Origin: Rhynchopus euleeides
Taxonomy: Eukaryota; Euglenozoa; Diplonemea; Diplonemida; Diplonemidae
Length of the DNA: 64,000 nucleotides
Direction: 5' to 3'
Assembly (NCBI GenBank): GCA_963210315.1
Contig: OY723324.1
Span: 372,001 to 436,000 of the forward strand
Within the stretch, counting starts at the first letter, position 1; each line of letters opens with the position of its first letter. The translations under genes were made by a program, and so were the position numbers. The notes under the pieces were generated by a model, which saw only the letters and a list, made by a program, of their open reading frames with translations, had not been told where the DNA came from and did not search any database. Shown here piece after piece: positions 53,560 through 62,882 of the stretch.

Positions 53560-56500
53560 ATGACTGACAACGTGTTTGCCGGTGCGCGGCAGAAGGGCAC
53601 CGCCGTCGCGCAGCAGCACGCGACACAGCGCGTGCAGCACCACCACATGCACCACCAGATGGCGCAGGGGCAGGCTATGATGGCCGCGATGCACCAGCAG
53701 CAGATGCAGCAGCACCACCACCAGATGCAGATGCAGATGCAGCAGATGCAGATGGGGGTCCCTGTCATGCAGCAGCCCCAGCCGCAGCCGCAGCAGCTGC
53801 CGCAGCCACCGCGGGACCAGGCCGCCCCCACCCCGCCCGCCCGCCCCACCAGCGCTGCCAGCGGGGGCAAACCTGCCCGCCAGGAGACCAGCCCCACCGC
53901 AGCCCACGCCGCCCACCACCGGGCCCCTGCCTACCAGGGCTCTGCCGCCCCTGCCGCACCCTCTGCCCGCAGCAAGATGCCCGGGAATATGAACGTGCTG
54001 TCCGACTCCATGAAGTTCGGCAAGCTCCTCTCCAGGGTTCGGAACGACGGGCGTGTCTACCTCAACTACAAGGAGCTGAAGCAGTGCATGGCGGAGCGTG
54101 CCCTCTTCAAGGAGAAGCTGAAGAGGGAGATCAACTACGTCGACTCATTCTACAAGCGTGAGGAGGGGCTCCTGCTGTCGGAGGGCCCGTCTGTGGTCAG
54201 CATCACCGCGCTGGTCAGGCTTGTCCTCATCAACGTGTTTGCCTGCATGAAGATCGTGTCGAAGCATGAGCGCCTCGGGGGGTTGGACCGGACATGCCGC
54301 CCTGAGATTCTGGAGCACCTCCACCAGAGCAGCTTCTACAACGCCTTCTGCAGCAGCCCGCTGTTCAACCAGCCCGAGGTGGCGCTGAAGGGCCTCACCC
54401 AGGCGCAGCTGCAGAGCATGAGCCCCATGCCCACCTGCGTGGTGTGCGCCGTGCAGACACCCCACCTGTCACGCCTCTCCTCCTGCACCCACAACATCTG
54501 CTGGGACTGCATCGTGAAGAAGGACGAGAAGGGTCTCTCGGGCTGCCCTGTCTGCGGTGAGGCGCTTAGCCTCTCCGCCTGTGCAGTGCTCAACGAGGAT
54601 ATCCTTGGGACGGAGCCCCGCACGCTGCCCCGTGCGTCGAGGAGGCGGAAGCACCAACAGGAGGGGCTGGGTGTGTCCTCGGAGGATGACGAAGAGGAGC
54701 AGCAGCAGGACGTGGCGCAGGAGGCGAAGCCCGAAGGAGCGCCTGCGGCGCAGCCGCAGGCTGTGCGTGGGCCTGCCGAGGTGGAGGGGGTTGCCGCAGC
54801 GCAGGGTGAGGCGAATGGGCCTGCGCCGACACCCGCTGCGGCGGCGCCTGTGGTGTTGGAGGGGATCGAGAGCGATGACGACCGGACTGCGTCGCAGAAG
54901 AACCGTTATTACTGCAACGACTGCAGCATGGTGCTCAACTCCTTCAGGCAGGCACAGATCCACGTGAATGGGCAGCGGCATATCGACCAGGTCACCCGCC
55001 TGAAGGACAGGGCCTTCCGGGAGGGGACGGACTACACCAGCCCCGGGCTTGTGAATTACACCGACGACCTCAAGGTGGAGGGGCACCCCAAGCCGCGGAG
55101 GAGCCGGGGGGGTGCGAAGAACAAGCTGCGCGCGCAGCGGCTGCAGATGCAGCAGCAGCAGCAGCAGGGGGATGACCAGCAGTCCGCTGTCTCGGGGACT
55201 GCGGGTGAGGAGGCCAAGGGGGGGGCTGGGCCGGAGCAGCAGGGGCGTGGCGGTGAGGCGGAGATGTCTGCCTCCACGTCGTCCATGCCTGTGCTGCAGC
55301 CCTACGGCAGTGACAAGGCGCGCCTGCAGCAGCAGCAGCAGCAGCCGGTGGAGCAGAGCCCCCGCTCCAGCGGGGGGGGCCGCAGGCCCACGCTGGATGC
55401 CAGCATGCTGCAGAACTCTCACTCGATGCCGCGCCTCTCGTCGGTTAACAGCATGGCGTCGCTGGGCGATGCTGTCCCCGGCATGCCGCACGTCGGGTCG
55501 TGGGGGGACCTCACCGGGCCCCAGCCCACGCACAGCACGGTGGGGACGCCCGGTGTGCCCGGCGGGGTGGAGACCGCTTTCACCGACGAGTGGGGGAGGG
55601 GGACCCCGTCGGAGCGCTCGCCGCACCACGGCGGCGGGCAGCACATGTCCTTCCAGCAGCAGCACTACGCGCCGCACCAGATGTACCCGGGGCCCGTGCA
55701 CCACCCGATGCCGTCGTTCATCGGGCCTGCCGGGTCGCAGTCTGCAGGGCCTTACTCCAACCAGCCGTACCCCTCGCTGTTTCAGTATGGAGGGGAGCCG
55801 CAGTCTCCTGTGCTGCCCCTGGTTGCGGGTCCCGAGGAGACGTCGCCCGATGCAGGCGCCTCGTCGCAGCAGCAGCAGCAGGAGGGCGCCGGGGAGGCGA
55901 AGCAGGAGCCGGGGCAGCTGAAGGCGCACGCCTTCCAGATTGAGAAGCACAACTCCGACCTGAGGCAGTGCATCGAGACGGTGATTGCGAAGAAGGACCA
56001 GGATGGCAAGGCCTTCCAGCAGATCAAGACCTTCGTGGTGCAGGATGACGGGTGTGGGGAGCTTGTGGAGGAGATCTACATGGGCATCTTCAACGGGGAG
56101 AACCCAACGGAGTACGCCGAGCTGTGCAAGATGCTGGATCAGAGCGACGACCCGGAGGTCACGCTGGTGCGCAACGAGTTCATCGGGCTCCTCCTGAGGA
56201 AGTGCAAGCAGACGGTCACCGCGTCCATCCTGTCGCAGCCCACCAACTATTCGATGAGCCAGGAGCAGATTGATGCGATTGAAGAGCAGGAGCTCCGTGA
56301 CAGGTTCCGCCGTGCGGCTGCTGTGAAGTTCAGCGCTGATCTGTTCTCACGCAACATCCTCCCTGTTGCTGTGGTGCATGTGTGCATCCAGACCATGATC
56401 TACGGGCAGCCCCTGAAGGCAGGGCAGAGCGGGATGGAGCTTCTTGAGGAGACAGCGGTTGACAACGAGGACAACATCGCCACCGCATGCCGTATCTTCA

Positions 56501-56688
56501 ACACAGTTGGCGAGAAGCTGCGCCAGGTGAACCCGACCTTCCTCGACGAGTATGAAGATGCCCTGACGCACTTCCACTCGCGGATTACCTCCTCGCGCAT
56601 CAGGCGTAGGGTGAAGGATGTTATTGACACCTACTCCACTGCACGCACCGCCGCACGCGAGCTGTCCGCAGCAGGCGCGGACCCGTGA
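53560..56688 (+). CDS. SPX-RING-C2H2-MIF4G multidomain protein
   Basis: 1042 aa, intronless; ATG 53560 lies 5 bp after acceptor AACACACAG. Residues 1-150 are His/Gln/Met- and Pro-rich. Residues ~151-270 are an SPX domain starting MKFGKLLSRVRNDG, with NYKELKQC and NVFACMKIVSKHER retaining the basic residues that bind inositol pyrophosphates in known SPX proteins. Residues ~293-332 are a C3HC4 RING (CVVC...CTHNICWDC...CPVC), so E3 ubiquitin ligase activity is plausible. Residues ~450-477 form a matrin/U1-type C2H2 finger (YYCNDCSMVLNS...HVNGQRH). After a Gln-rich linker, residues ~795-1030 fit a MIF4G HEAT-type domain (AELCKMLDQ, RDRFRRAAAVKFSADLFSRN), as in eIF4G-type translation factors. SPX-RING is known from plant NLA ligases; the MIF4G fusion is unfamiliar to me. 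Confidence 0.85.
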   Translation: MTDNVFAGARQKGTAVAQQHATQRVQHHHMHHQMAQGQAMMAAMHQQQMQQHHHQMQMQMQQMQMGVPVMQQPQPQPQQLPQPPRDQAAPTPPARPTSAASGGKPARQETSPTAAHAAHHRAPAYQGSAAPAAPSARSKMPGNMNVLSDSMKFGKLLSRVRNDGRVYLNYKELKQCMAERALFKEKLKREINYVDSFYKREEGLLLSEGPSVVSITALVRLVLINVFACMKIVSKHERLGGLDRTCRPEILEHLHQSSFYNAFCSSPLFNQPEVALKGLTQAQLQSMSPMPTCVVCAVQTPHLSRLSSCTHNICWDCIVKKDEKGLSGCPVCGEALSLSACAVLNEDILGTEPRTLPRASRRRKHQQEGLGVSSEDDEEEQQQDVAQEAKPEGAPAAQPQAVRGPAEVEGVAAAQGEANGPAPTPAAAAPVVLEGIESDDDRTASQKNRYYCNDCSMVLNSFRQAQIHVNGQRHIDQVTRLKDRAFREGTDYTSPGLVNYTDDLKVEGHPKPRRSRGGAKNKLRAQRLQMQQQQQQGDDQQSAVSGTAGEEAKGGAGPEQQGRGGEAEMSASTSSMPVLQPYGSDKARLQQQQQQPVEQSPRSSGGGRRPTLDASMLQNSHSMPRLSSVNSMASLGDAVPGMPHVGSWGDLTGPQPTHSTVGTPGVPGGVETAFTDEWGRGTPSERSPHHGGGQHMSFQQQHYAPHQMYPGPVHHPMPSFIGPAGSQSAGPYSNQPYPSLFQYGGEPQSPVLPLVAGPEETSPDAGASSQQQQQEGAGEAKQEPGQLKAHAFQIEKHNSDLRQCIETVIAKKDQDGKAFQQIKTFVVQDDGCGELVEEIYMGIFNGENPTEYAELCKMLDQSDDPEVTLVRNEFIGLLLRKCKQTVTASILSQPTNYSMSQEQIDAIEEQELRDRFRRAAAVKFSADLFSRNILPVAVVHVCIQTMIYGQPLKAGQSGMELLEETAVDNEDNIATACRIFNTVGEKLRQVNPTFLDEYEDALTHFHSRITSSRIRRRVKDVIDTYSTARTAARELSAAGADP

Positions 56689-57942
56689 AACAGCGGTGCC
56701 GTTGTGGTGACGTCGGCGTTGATGAACAGTGAAGGAAGGGAGTGATTGTGTGGGATATGGGGAGGGGTCATTGCCGCACGCAAGACTTGATGATCTCCCA
56801 CAGGGGGGTTGGGGGGGTGGGGGGGCGGTGATGTGAATGCAAAGGGGGGGGGGGGGGGCGGGGGAGTGAGAGTGAGTAAGGTAATCCTCCGGGGTTTTTT
56901 TTCTCCTTTTTTTCGACCACCCCCCTCTCCTCCTTCATCTGTTCTGCTCTACTACCCCATATCCCAGCTCCGGCACCGGCTATCGTGTGGAGTCGAAGGG
57001 ATTTCAGCGTCGTGTTTTTTTCCCGTTTTGCCGTTGTTTTTTTTTGCCCCCTTTTCTCGGGAAGGCCGCTGCAAAAAAAAAGGTATATGTCCATGACACC
57101 CACGCACACACCTTCTTTTCTCTCGTTTTCAGTCCAACTGTTTCTTTACTGTGGAAGGAGGCAATAAGATGGCTTTCTTACTTGCCACATCCCCCCCCCT
57201 TGACACCCAGTCCCCCGTCTGATTTTATCCTGGGAGCTCTCCGTCTCTGTCGTGTCAGCTGGAATCCCTGCTGTCTCTTGGTCTTATTCGCAGCAACCCT
57301 CTCTCTCTCCTGCGACTGTCCCCCCACCCCACCACCACCACCACCGCCAGTCACCCTGCTTGCTGCTGTTGATAACTGTGTTTGCCCTCCTCTAGCTGCG
57401 CCATCCGCTAAAGCATGCCCCCCTCTACTCCCCCGCCCCCCATTATCTCCGAAATAATTAAGAAGATAATTTGCCCCCCCCCCCCTCCCCCCGTCTTCGG
57501 ATCTCCAGTTTTTAAATTCTCCGCCCCCCCCCCCCTCCTCCCCACCCTGCCTTCTCCCCCCGCCCCCTTTTTCTCTCCTCTCCCCTCCCCTGCCACTCCC
57601 TCAGCATGCACACGGGGCGTGTTGGTTTTGCTTTGTTTTTTTTGCCACTTTTTTGAGATTTTTTGAGAACAGTGGGCCCGCGGCGTGGGGGCCCGTTTTG
57701 GGACAAAGCAAAGAACTCAAGCCCCAAGTAGGGAAACTTTTCTTTTGGTTAGTGTCGGTGATCATTGGGTCGAGCGGAATCCGATGCCATCACCCCCACT
57801 GCCTGGCACACACACCCACATGATGTTTATCTTGGTTTTTCTTTTGAATGAAACCCACACACTATCCGTATGTATTTTGTTGTGATTCTACTGTCTGGTG
57901 CCCCTGACGACCCCATATTGCGTAGTTTGTGCGTAGTGAAAA
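56689..57942 (+). other. Intergenic region with a possible two-exon fragment
   Basis: GCCGCTGCAAAAAAAAAG (57064-57081), between CGGGAAG and GTATATG, joins in phase to 57133-57222 after TCTCGTTTTCAG, ending TGA (SNCFFTVEGGNKMAFLLATS). The start is not found. The rest is C-rich and T-rich runs. Confidence 0.25.
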
Positions 57943-58828
57943 GGGGGGGGGGTCTCATTTTTTGATTTACTCAGCCATTCTCTGTCTCTATGCCGGGACC
58001 CCAAACTCAAGGAGTTCTTGCTGTTCCGGGGTCAGTGAGGGTGCAGGCGCTTCAGGTGCTGCAGGTGCTGCAGCGCTGGCAGCCTTCGGTGCGGGTTTCG
58101 ACGCAGTCTTTGCAGGTCTCTTTGGGGGTGCCCTTTGGCGCGGTGCCTGCTTCAGCTCGTCGGGTGGAAGCATCAACGCATCATTAAGCGGTGCCTGCTT
58201 CAGCTCCTCCGGGTGGAAGCGTCAACGCATCATTAAGGAAGAAGGAAGCACAGTTGCTACGCTTTTTTGCAGCTGCAGGAAACGACACCATACCCAACAA
58301 CAATCCCCAGACCGTCGAGGGAGAGTGGGCGCCTGGATCCCGTGACACAGATCTCTAGTGCCGTTGTGATCCCCTCGGATAACGTCTCCTGGACGTTGTC
58401 AGCGGAGGTTGCCTGTGTGGCGGTGACCTCCGTATACCCCGCGGGATCCAGTGCCAGTAGCGCCTTCTTCAGCTTTTCGTCGACCCCTCGGCCGACGCTC
58501 TCCTTGATGTCAAGGGCCACCTTCAGGGTGGCACCTCGCATCGCCCTGAAGGCTGTGATCGTATCATCATTCACAATCTCGAGGGTGTTCTACGCGGCTC
58601 CTGGAACTCACTTCCTTCTCAGGTGTTTCTGGGCATGGGGCAACCTTGCCCAGGTGTTTCTGGAGTCCCGCCCCACATGTCGTGCGTTCTTTCGTACGGT
58701 GTATAGTGAGTTCTGGCAATAATTTTTTGCTCGGTCAGCGCAGTGCCTCCAGTCCTGTCTCAGTAGCCACACAGAAAGGGGGACCAAAAAAAACTGGGGG
58801 GGGACCAAAAAGCGAGACCCCCCCCCAG
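57943..58828. mobile_element. 0.9-kb insertion flanked by 26-bp direct repeats
   Basis: ATTGCGTAGTTTGTGCGTAG plus TGAAAA occurs at 57917-57942 and again at 58829-58854. The enclosed segment begins with a G-run and TCTC and ends GAGAC with a C-run, a ~13-bp terminal inverted repeat. It encloses the minus-strand gene remnant below. A 26-bp target duplication is unusually long, so recombination between pre-existing repeats is an alternative. Confidence 0.6.
57988..58574 (-). pseudogene. Minus-strand gene remnant inside the 0.9-kb insertion
   Basis: The frame 58574-58257 includes ALDIKESVGRGVDEKLKKAL. The frame 58176-57988 is Ala/Pro/Lys-rich, ends LTPEQQELLEFGVPA and differs in phase. Between them a 48/49-bp unit is duplicated (58141-58188, 58189-58237, encoding LPPDELKQAP-type sequence), and the 1-bp length difference breaks the frame. 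No known domain. It is the only non-TIR-dominated coding trace on the minus strand here. Confidence 0.45.
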
Positions 58829-59632
58829 ATTGCGTAGTTTGTGCGTAGTGAAAAAGGGGTAAATCAGGGGCACCAACTGTTTGTTTGTTTTTTTTTGCTC
58901 GATGGATCACTCAGCCCTTTGCCGATTTCATTTCGGACTATCTTATCGATATTTTAGTATTGCTTTCACAACCTAACTTCCCCACTCACCCCTCACGATA
59001 AGGAACAGAACACGCTCGCTTGCGAGGGAAGAGCTGGACGGATTTGGCAATTTAGAGGAGATGCGGGAGGTAACTTAACGGCGGCAGTGGTGTAGTTAAT
59101 TTTTTTTTGCCCAGCTTTGTTGATGTTGTTAATTTTTTTATCCGGTTGATGCTGCTGCTGCCGTTGCGCAACATCGTGCTCCTCAACTCCCACCATGCAT
59201 ATCCTTCAATTTCCATCACCTTATGCACGCAGGCTGCACTGCTTCGCTGTGGAATGGCAACACCGGGGGGCAGTGTTGCACTCCACCTTGTTGTTTGATT
59301 ATATGTTGACAAACACAGAACGAACAAAAGTGAACCCAACGCCTTCTGACACATTGGTTGGCATGACACTGTTTGTTCACCTCGTCAGTCTTTTTTTTGT
59401 TGCATACACGTTAAGTGTTCTAAGAAACCAGACATAACCAGAAGACCAACATCATGTTCGTGCTAGCACTTTTCCCTTTTGTCATCACACCCGTGCGCCA
59501 AAACAGGTTAGGCCTTATATTTGGCTGCGTTCAACGAAAACAGGCTCCTGGTCTCTAGCAAAGAAGACTGTTGGCAGCGCATGTGTTCACCCATGTACCC
59601 CACAGGTAACGAACCAGCGCACAAACAAACCG
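58829..59632 (+). other. Intergenic region
   Basis: Mostly AT-richer sequence. One exon-like terminal block follows TTATGCACGCAG (59232-59297, encoding AALLRCGMATPGGSVALHLV then TGA), but no upstream partner is resolved. Confidence 0.3.
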
Positions 59633-60155
59633 ATGCCAGGTGAAGAAGATTTGGAGGCAGCGAGATCGTCGACAATGTGGGACAGCATCATCACGTGCCC
59701 TTCATCAATCAAGCTTGCTACTGTCGATGCCAACACCGCCGTGTGTGATGCAAACCTGAAAGAAAGAGAAGGGCCGGAGAGCCCACGGCTCATTAGCGAG
59801 AGCTACTCACCACCACCACCACTCCCCTGCGGTGCCGGTGGTGATCTCTCTGCAAGGAATTTGTATTGGCGCATGTGTTCCTGCGCTGTGATCACAACTC
59901 TCAACCAAAGAAAACACCACGCCTTCTGGTGTGCCCTGTGTCCGCTCGCTTCGCACGTCCGCCTTGTTGGTCGCAGACATATCAGCGATAGGGTGCCTCC
60001 GCTGCGCCAGTCATGCAGAGGGTGTGTCGCTGCAACCTCGAGCTGTTCATCTGGCAGTGCCAAATGACGACGCACCGGTGATGCATCCACGCCCTGCACA
60101 CCTCGCGATCTGGCACGATTACCCAAACGAATCAAATGAAAACTCGCAAATGTAA
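59633..60155 (+). CDS. Two-exon small protein, function unknown
   Basis: ATG 59633 lies 27 bp after acceptor GTACCCCACAG. Exon 1 (59633-59831) ends in phase 1 before GTGCCG. Exon 2 (59977-60155) starts after TGTTGGTCGCAG and ends TAA. The join gives 125 aa. The first half is acidic (GEEDLEAARSSTMWDS), the second His/Pro-rich (HLAVPNDDAPVMHPRPAHLA). No signal peptide or domain. GTAAGA at 60152 could be a further donor, making this the 5' part of a longer gene. Unspliced reading continues open to 60067, so the intron is not forced. Confidence 0.45.
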
Positions 60156-60274
60156 GAAAACCAAATGTTGCGCCGTGAAAATTTGAAACCCTTGTGTGCC
60201 CTCTAATCCGCCCAACGATTTTCTTTACGATTTGTTTTGCCCGCGTTGCGATGCGTTGCATGAAACGCCATATT

Positions 60275-60950
60275 ACCGTATACCTGGGACCCCCCGTGTT
60301 TAAGTCCCCCCCCTGGAGGCGATTTTCGGCCGGGGGGGACTTAAACACAGGGGGGGCTTAAACACGGGGGTGGCACAGTGGAGACCAAGAAGACCTCTTC
60401 CTCTGCTGTCGTAGGGGGGTAATTCCGGTCCGGATGGACTTTTGGCACCCCACTTTTCGACTCTGACAGCACCTGGAGGGCCTAGGGGCCACCTGATGAC
60501 CCTCCAGACCAGCCCACCCCCGTGTTTAGGTCCCCCTGTGTTTAAGTCCCCCCCCTGCCAGACCCCCAGGGGGGGACTTAAACACGGGGGTAAGGGGGGG
60601 GGACTTATACACGGGGGGTCCCAGGTACGTAAATATTTTGAAACGTAAATATTATGGAACGTAAATATTTTGGAACGCTGGTGGGTTGGCGTTCCAGATT
60701 TTTTTCGTTTCATAATATTTACAGGGCTTTCTGCGACTCGGGGACTTGGACCAGGTGATCGGACGGCGTACAGAGTCCCTGACGGGACCTACTCGTGCAC
60801 TTTTCGCGCGATTCCTGACGCAAGCCGTCCTCACCACCGAGTCCCCAACTGGCCCTGTAAATATTTTGGAACGTAAATATTATGGAACGGACCGGCCAAA
60901 AATGGGCCCGTTCCATAATATTTACGTTCCATAATATTTACGTATACGGT
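60275..60950. mobile_element. Foldback element with ACCGTATAC ends
   Basis: ACCGTATAC at 60275 is inverted at 60950, flanked by ATT and ATA. Inside, CCGTGTTTAAGTCCCCC-type units alternate in both orientations (60280-60628), and TATTTTGGAACGTAAATATT units repeat at 60629-60945. Ends resemble the element at 46317. No coding sequence. Confidence 0.65.
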
Positions 60951-62026
60951 ATATGGCCCTTTTTACGTGCATGTGATCATATTTAGCAGGTGTTCTTCTT
61001 GGGGGGTGTGTCACCTTCCCTCCCTCCCCTTCCAGCACCACTGCCGCCCTCCTCGTCCTCTTTATCCTCCTCCTCCTCTTCCCTGTCATCTTAAAACACT
61101 GTTCATCACGTGCGATGTTCTCAAGGGGATGTGCTTGTGGAGACCACACCCAGAGCAGCGGGTGTCCTCGGTGCCCTCTCCCTTGCAATGAAAAGATCCA
61201 CGCCTAGCTGTGTGCATGCCTGGCGCCAAGGTTCAGTTTGAAAGGAGGCTGAGGAGTTCCTCCTCTACAACGAGCCCTACCTCCCAGATACACACACGCG
61301 CACACCACCAGGTGGGGCCGTGACCCGCGCAGTCAACCCCCCACACACACACCACAGTCTCCTGCTATGGGAAGGGGAGAGACCACTGGTCCTCCCCCCA
61401 TCTTCTACTTCACTACTTCAGTACACCACCATCCCCCCCCCTCTCCCTTGAGGCCTGTGAGACAGCCTGCATGACGAGTGAAGGGAAGGCCAGCTTTCTC
61501 TCCGTCACCCCCCCTCTCTCTCTCTGCGCCTTGATTTTCTCCACGTCACTGCCCCTCACCCTGAGGTCTGAGTGGCCTGCCCTGTGGGTGCAAGCGGGAC
61601 AATTGACGTAGGCAGGACGTGGTATCACCCAGGCTCTGCACCTCCTGAGAGGATTATCTTCTGGTCTGCCTTGACACACCCAGATGGTTTCGAACGCCGA
61701 TGGTGGGACACAGTGAGGCGCTCCCCATGCATATGTTTGGGGACAAAAACCCGGCGTAGATCTGCGTAGAGCCTGCGGGAGGCAGATATACATGGGAAGC
61801 GGGGGTGGTGCATTTTTTCGGTGTGTGGTGCTGGAAAGGCTTTAGAGTGAGCGGTTCCCCCCCCCCCCTCCCCTCCTGCCTGTGTCTGTGCATAGTAAAC
61901 GAAGGTCATATCAGATTCCGTTCGTTGTGGCCCTCCCCCCCCGCCCTATTCTGTGCCACGACCAAGTGATGGCTGCATGAATGGGCAGGGCTGCTTGGTG
62001 TGTCTTGCCGCACCACAGCAAAAAAA
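60951..62026 (+). other. Intergenic region
   Basis: No supported gene. Pyrimidine-rich blocks at 61010-61090 and 61490-61530. It ends with TGCCGCACCACAG (62006-62018), the acceptor for the gene at 62027. Confidence 0.4.
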
Positions 62027-62882
62027 ATGCAAGAGATACTTGCAGATTTGTGCAAAGGGTGTGTGTTTGTGGGGTATGCTGCAGTGGAGATTGCATCAAG
62101 AGCAGGACGCTCGGTGTGTACACTATTCCAAAAAGATTCGCGCGTGTTATTTTTTTTTTGCGTGCGGACAGTTTGCAGCAGGTTAGGTTACAGCTGAGGT
62201 TCGGCTCAGAAAGCTCTGTGCCAAGGAAAGCATGTCCCCACCCCTCCCAACCAGGAAAGAAAAAAGACTGGCGTATGTGTGTGTGTGTGACAAGGGTCTC
62301 GACCACCCGCAGGCAGGGATTGCCTCACAGTTTTTTCCCCTCGCTTCGTCTCCCCCACCCTGTCCCTCCCCACCCGTGTCAGATAAGTCCATCCGGAAGC
62401 GGCAACACAGCATCAGCAACAGCAACGTGGGGTGAGGTGGTGGGGCGGTTTTCCAGCAGCGTCTCGTTTTCAGACAGAGGTGTATTGCGTGGTTCGGTTG
62501 CACTGCATGTCAGTATCATCGAATATCCCATTCCATGGGGAGGTGAGGCATACAGCACCCAGCCAAATAACGCAGTGCGGAGAAAGAAGAACATTGCAAA
62601 AAACGCAGTCTGGGTGATGACCACCGGTGCGATGTGGCGTTGGTCTCACACAGCCATAATCGGAACCGTGTGGCAAGTGCAAAGTGGGGAGAATATTCCC
62701 ACCTATCCTATATCGCCACAAACGATACCAAACCCGCCAATCAGCAAAGGTTCTGCTGCTCTGCGCTCAACCCAAACCCCCACCCGTATCCCGACTCCTC
62801 CCCTCCCACCCTCCCCTCTCCTCACTATCTTTCTCTCCCTGAGATCCGATCCATCGGCGGTTGTTTTCTTTGGATTATTTAA
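62027..62882 (+). CDS. Spliced gene of unknown function, 3' end uncertain
   Basis: ATG 62027 lies 8 bp after acceptor CGCACCACAG. Exons joining in phase are 62027-62143 (MQEILADLCKGCVFVGYAAV...), 62182-62233, 62383-62431 (KSIRKRQHSISNSNVG), 62474-62542 and 62576 onward (SAEKEEHCKKRSLGDD, later AKWGEYSHLSYIATND). Intron sizes are 38, 149, 42 and 33 bp. The last frame is open to TAA 62880-62882, but GTTCTG at 62750 is a possible donor to more exons. An unspliced 357-codon frame overlaps and reads through the pyrimidine-rich introns, so it is probably spurious. No domain. Confidence 0.4.
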
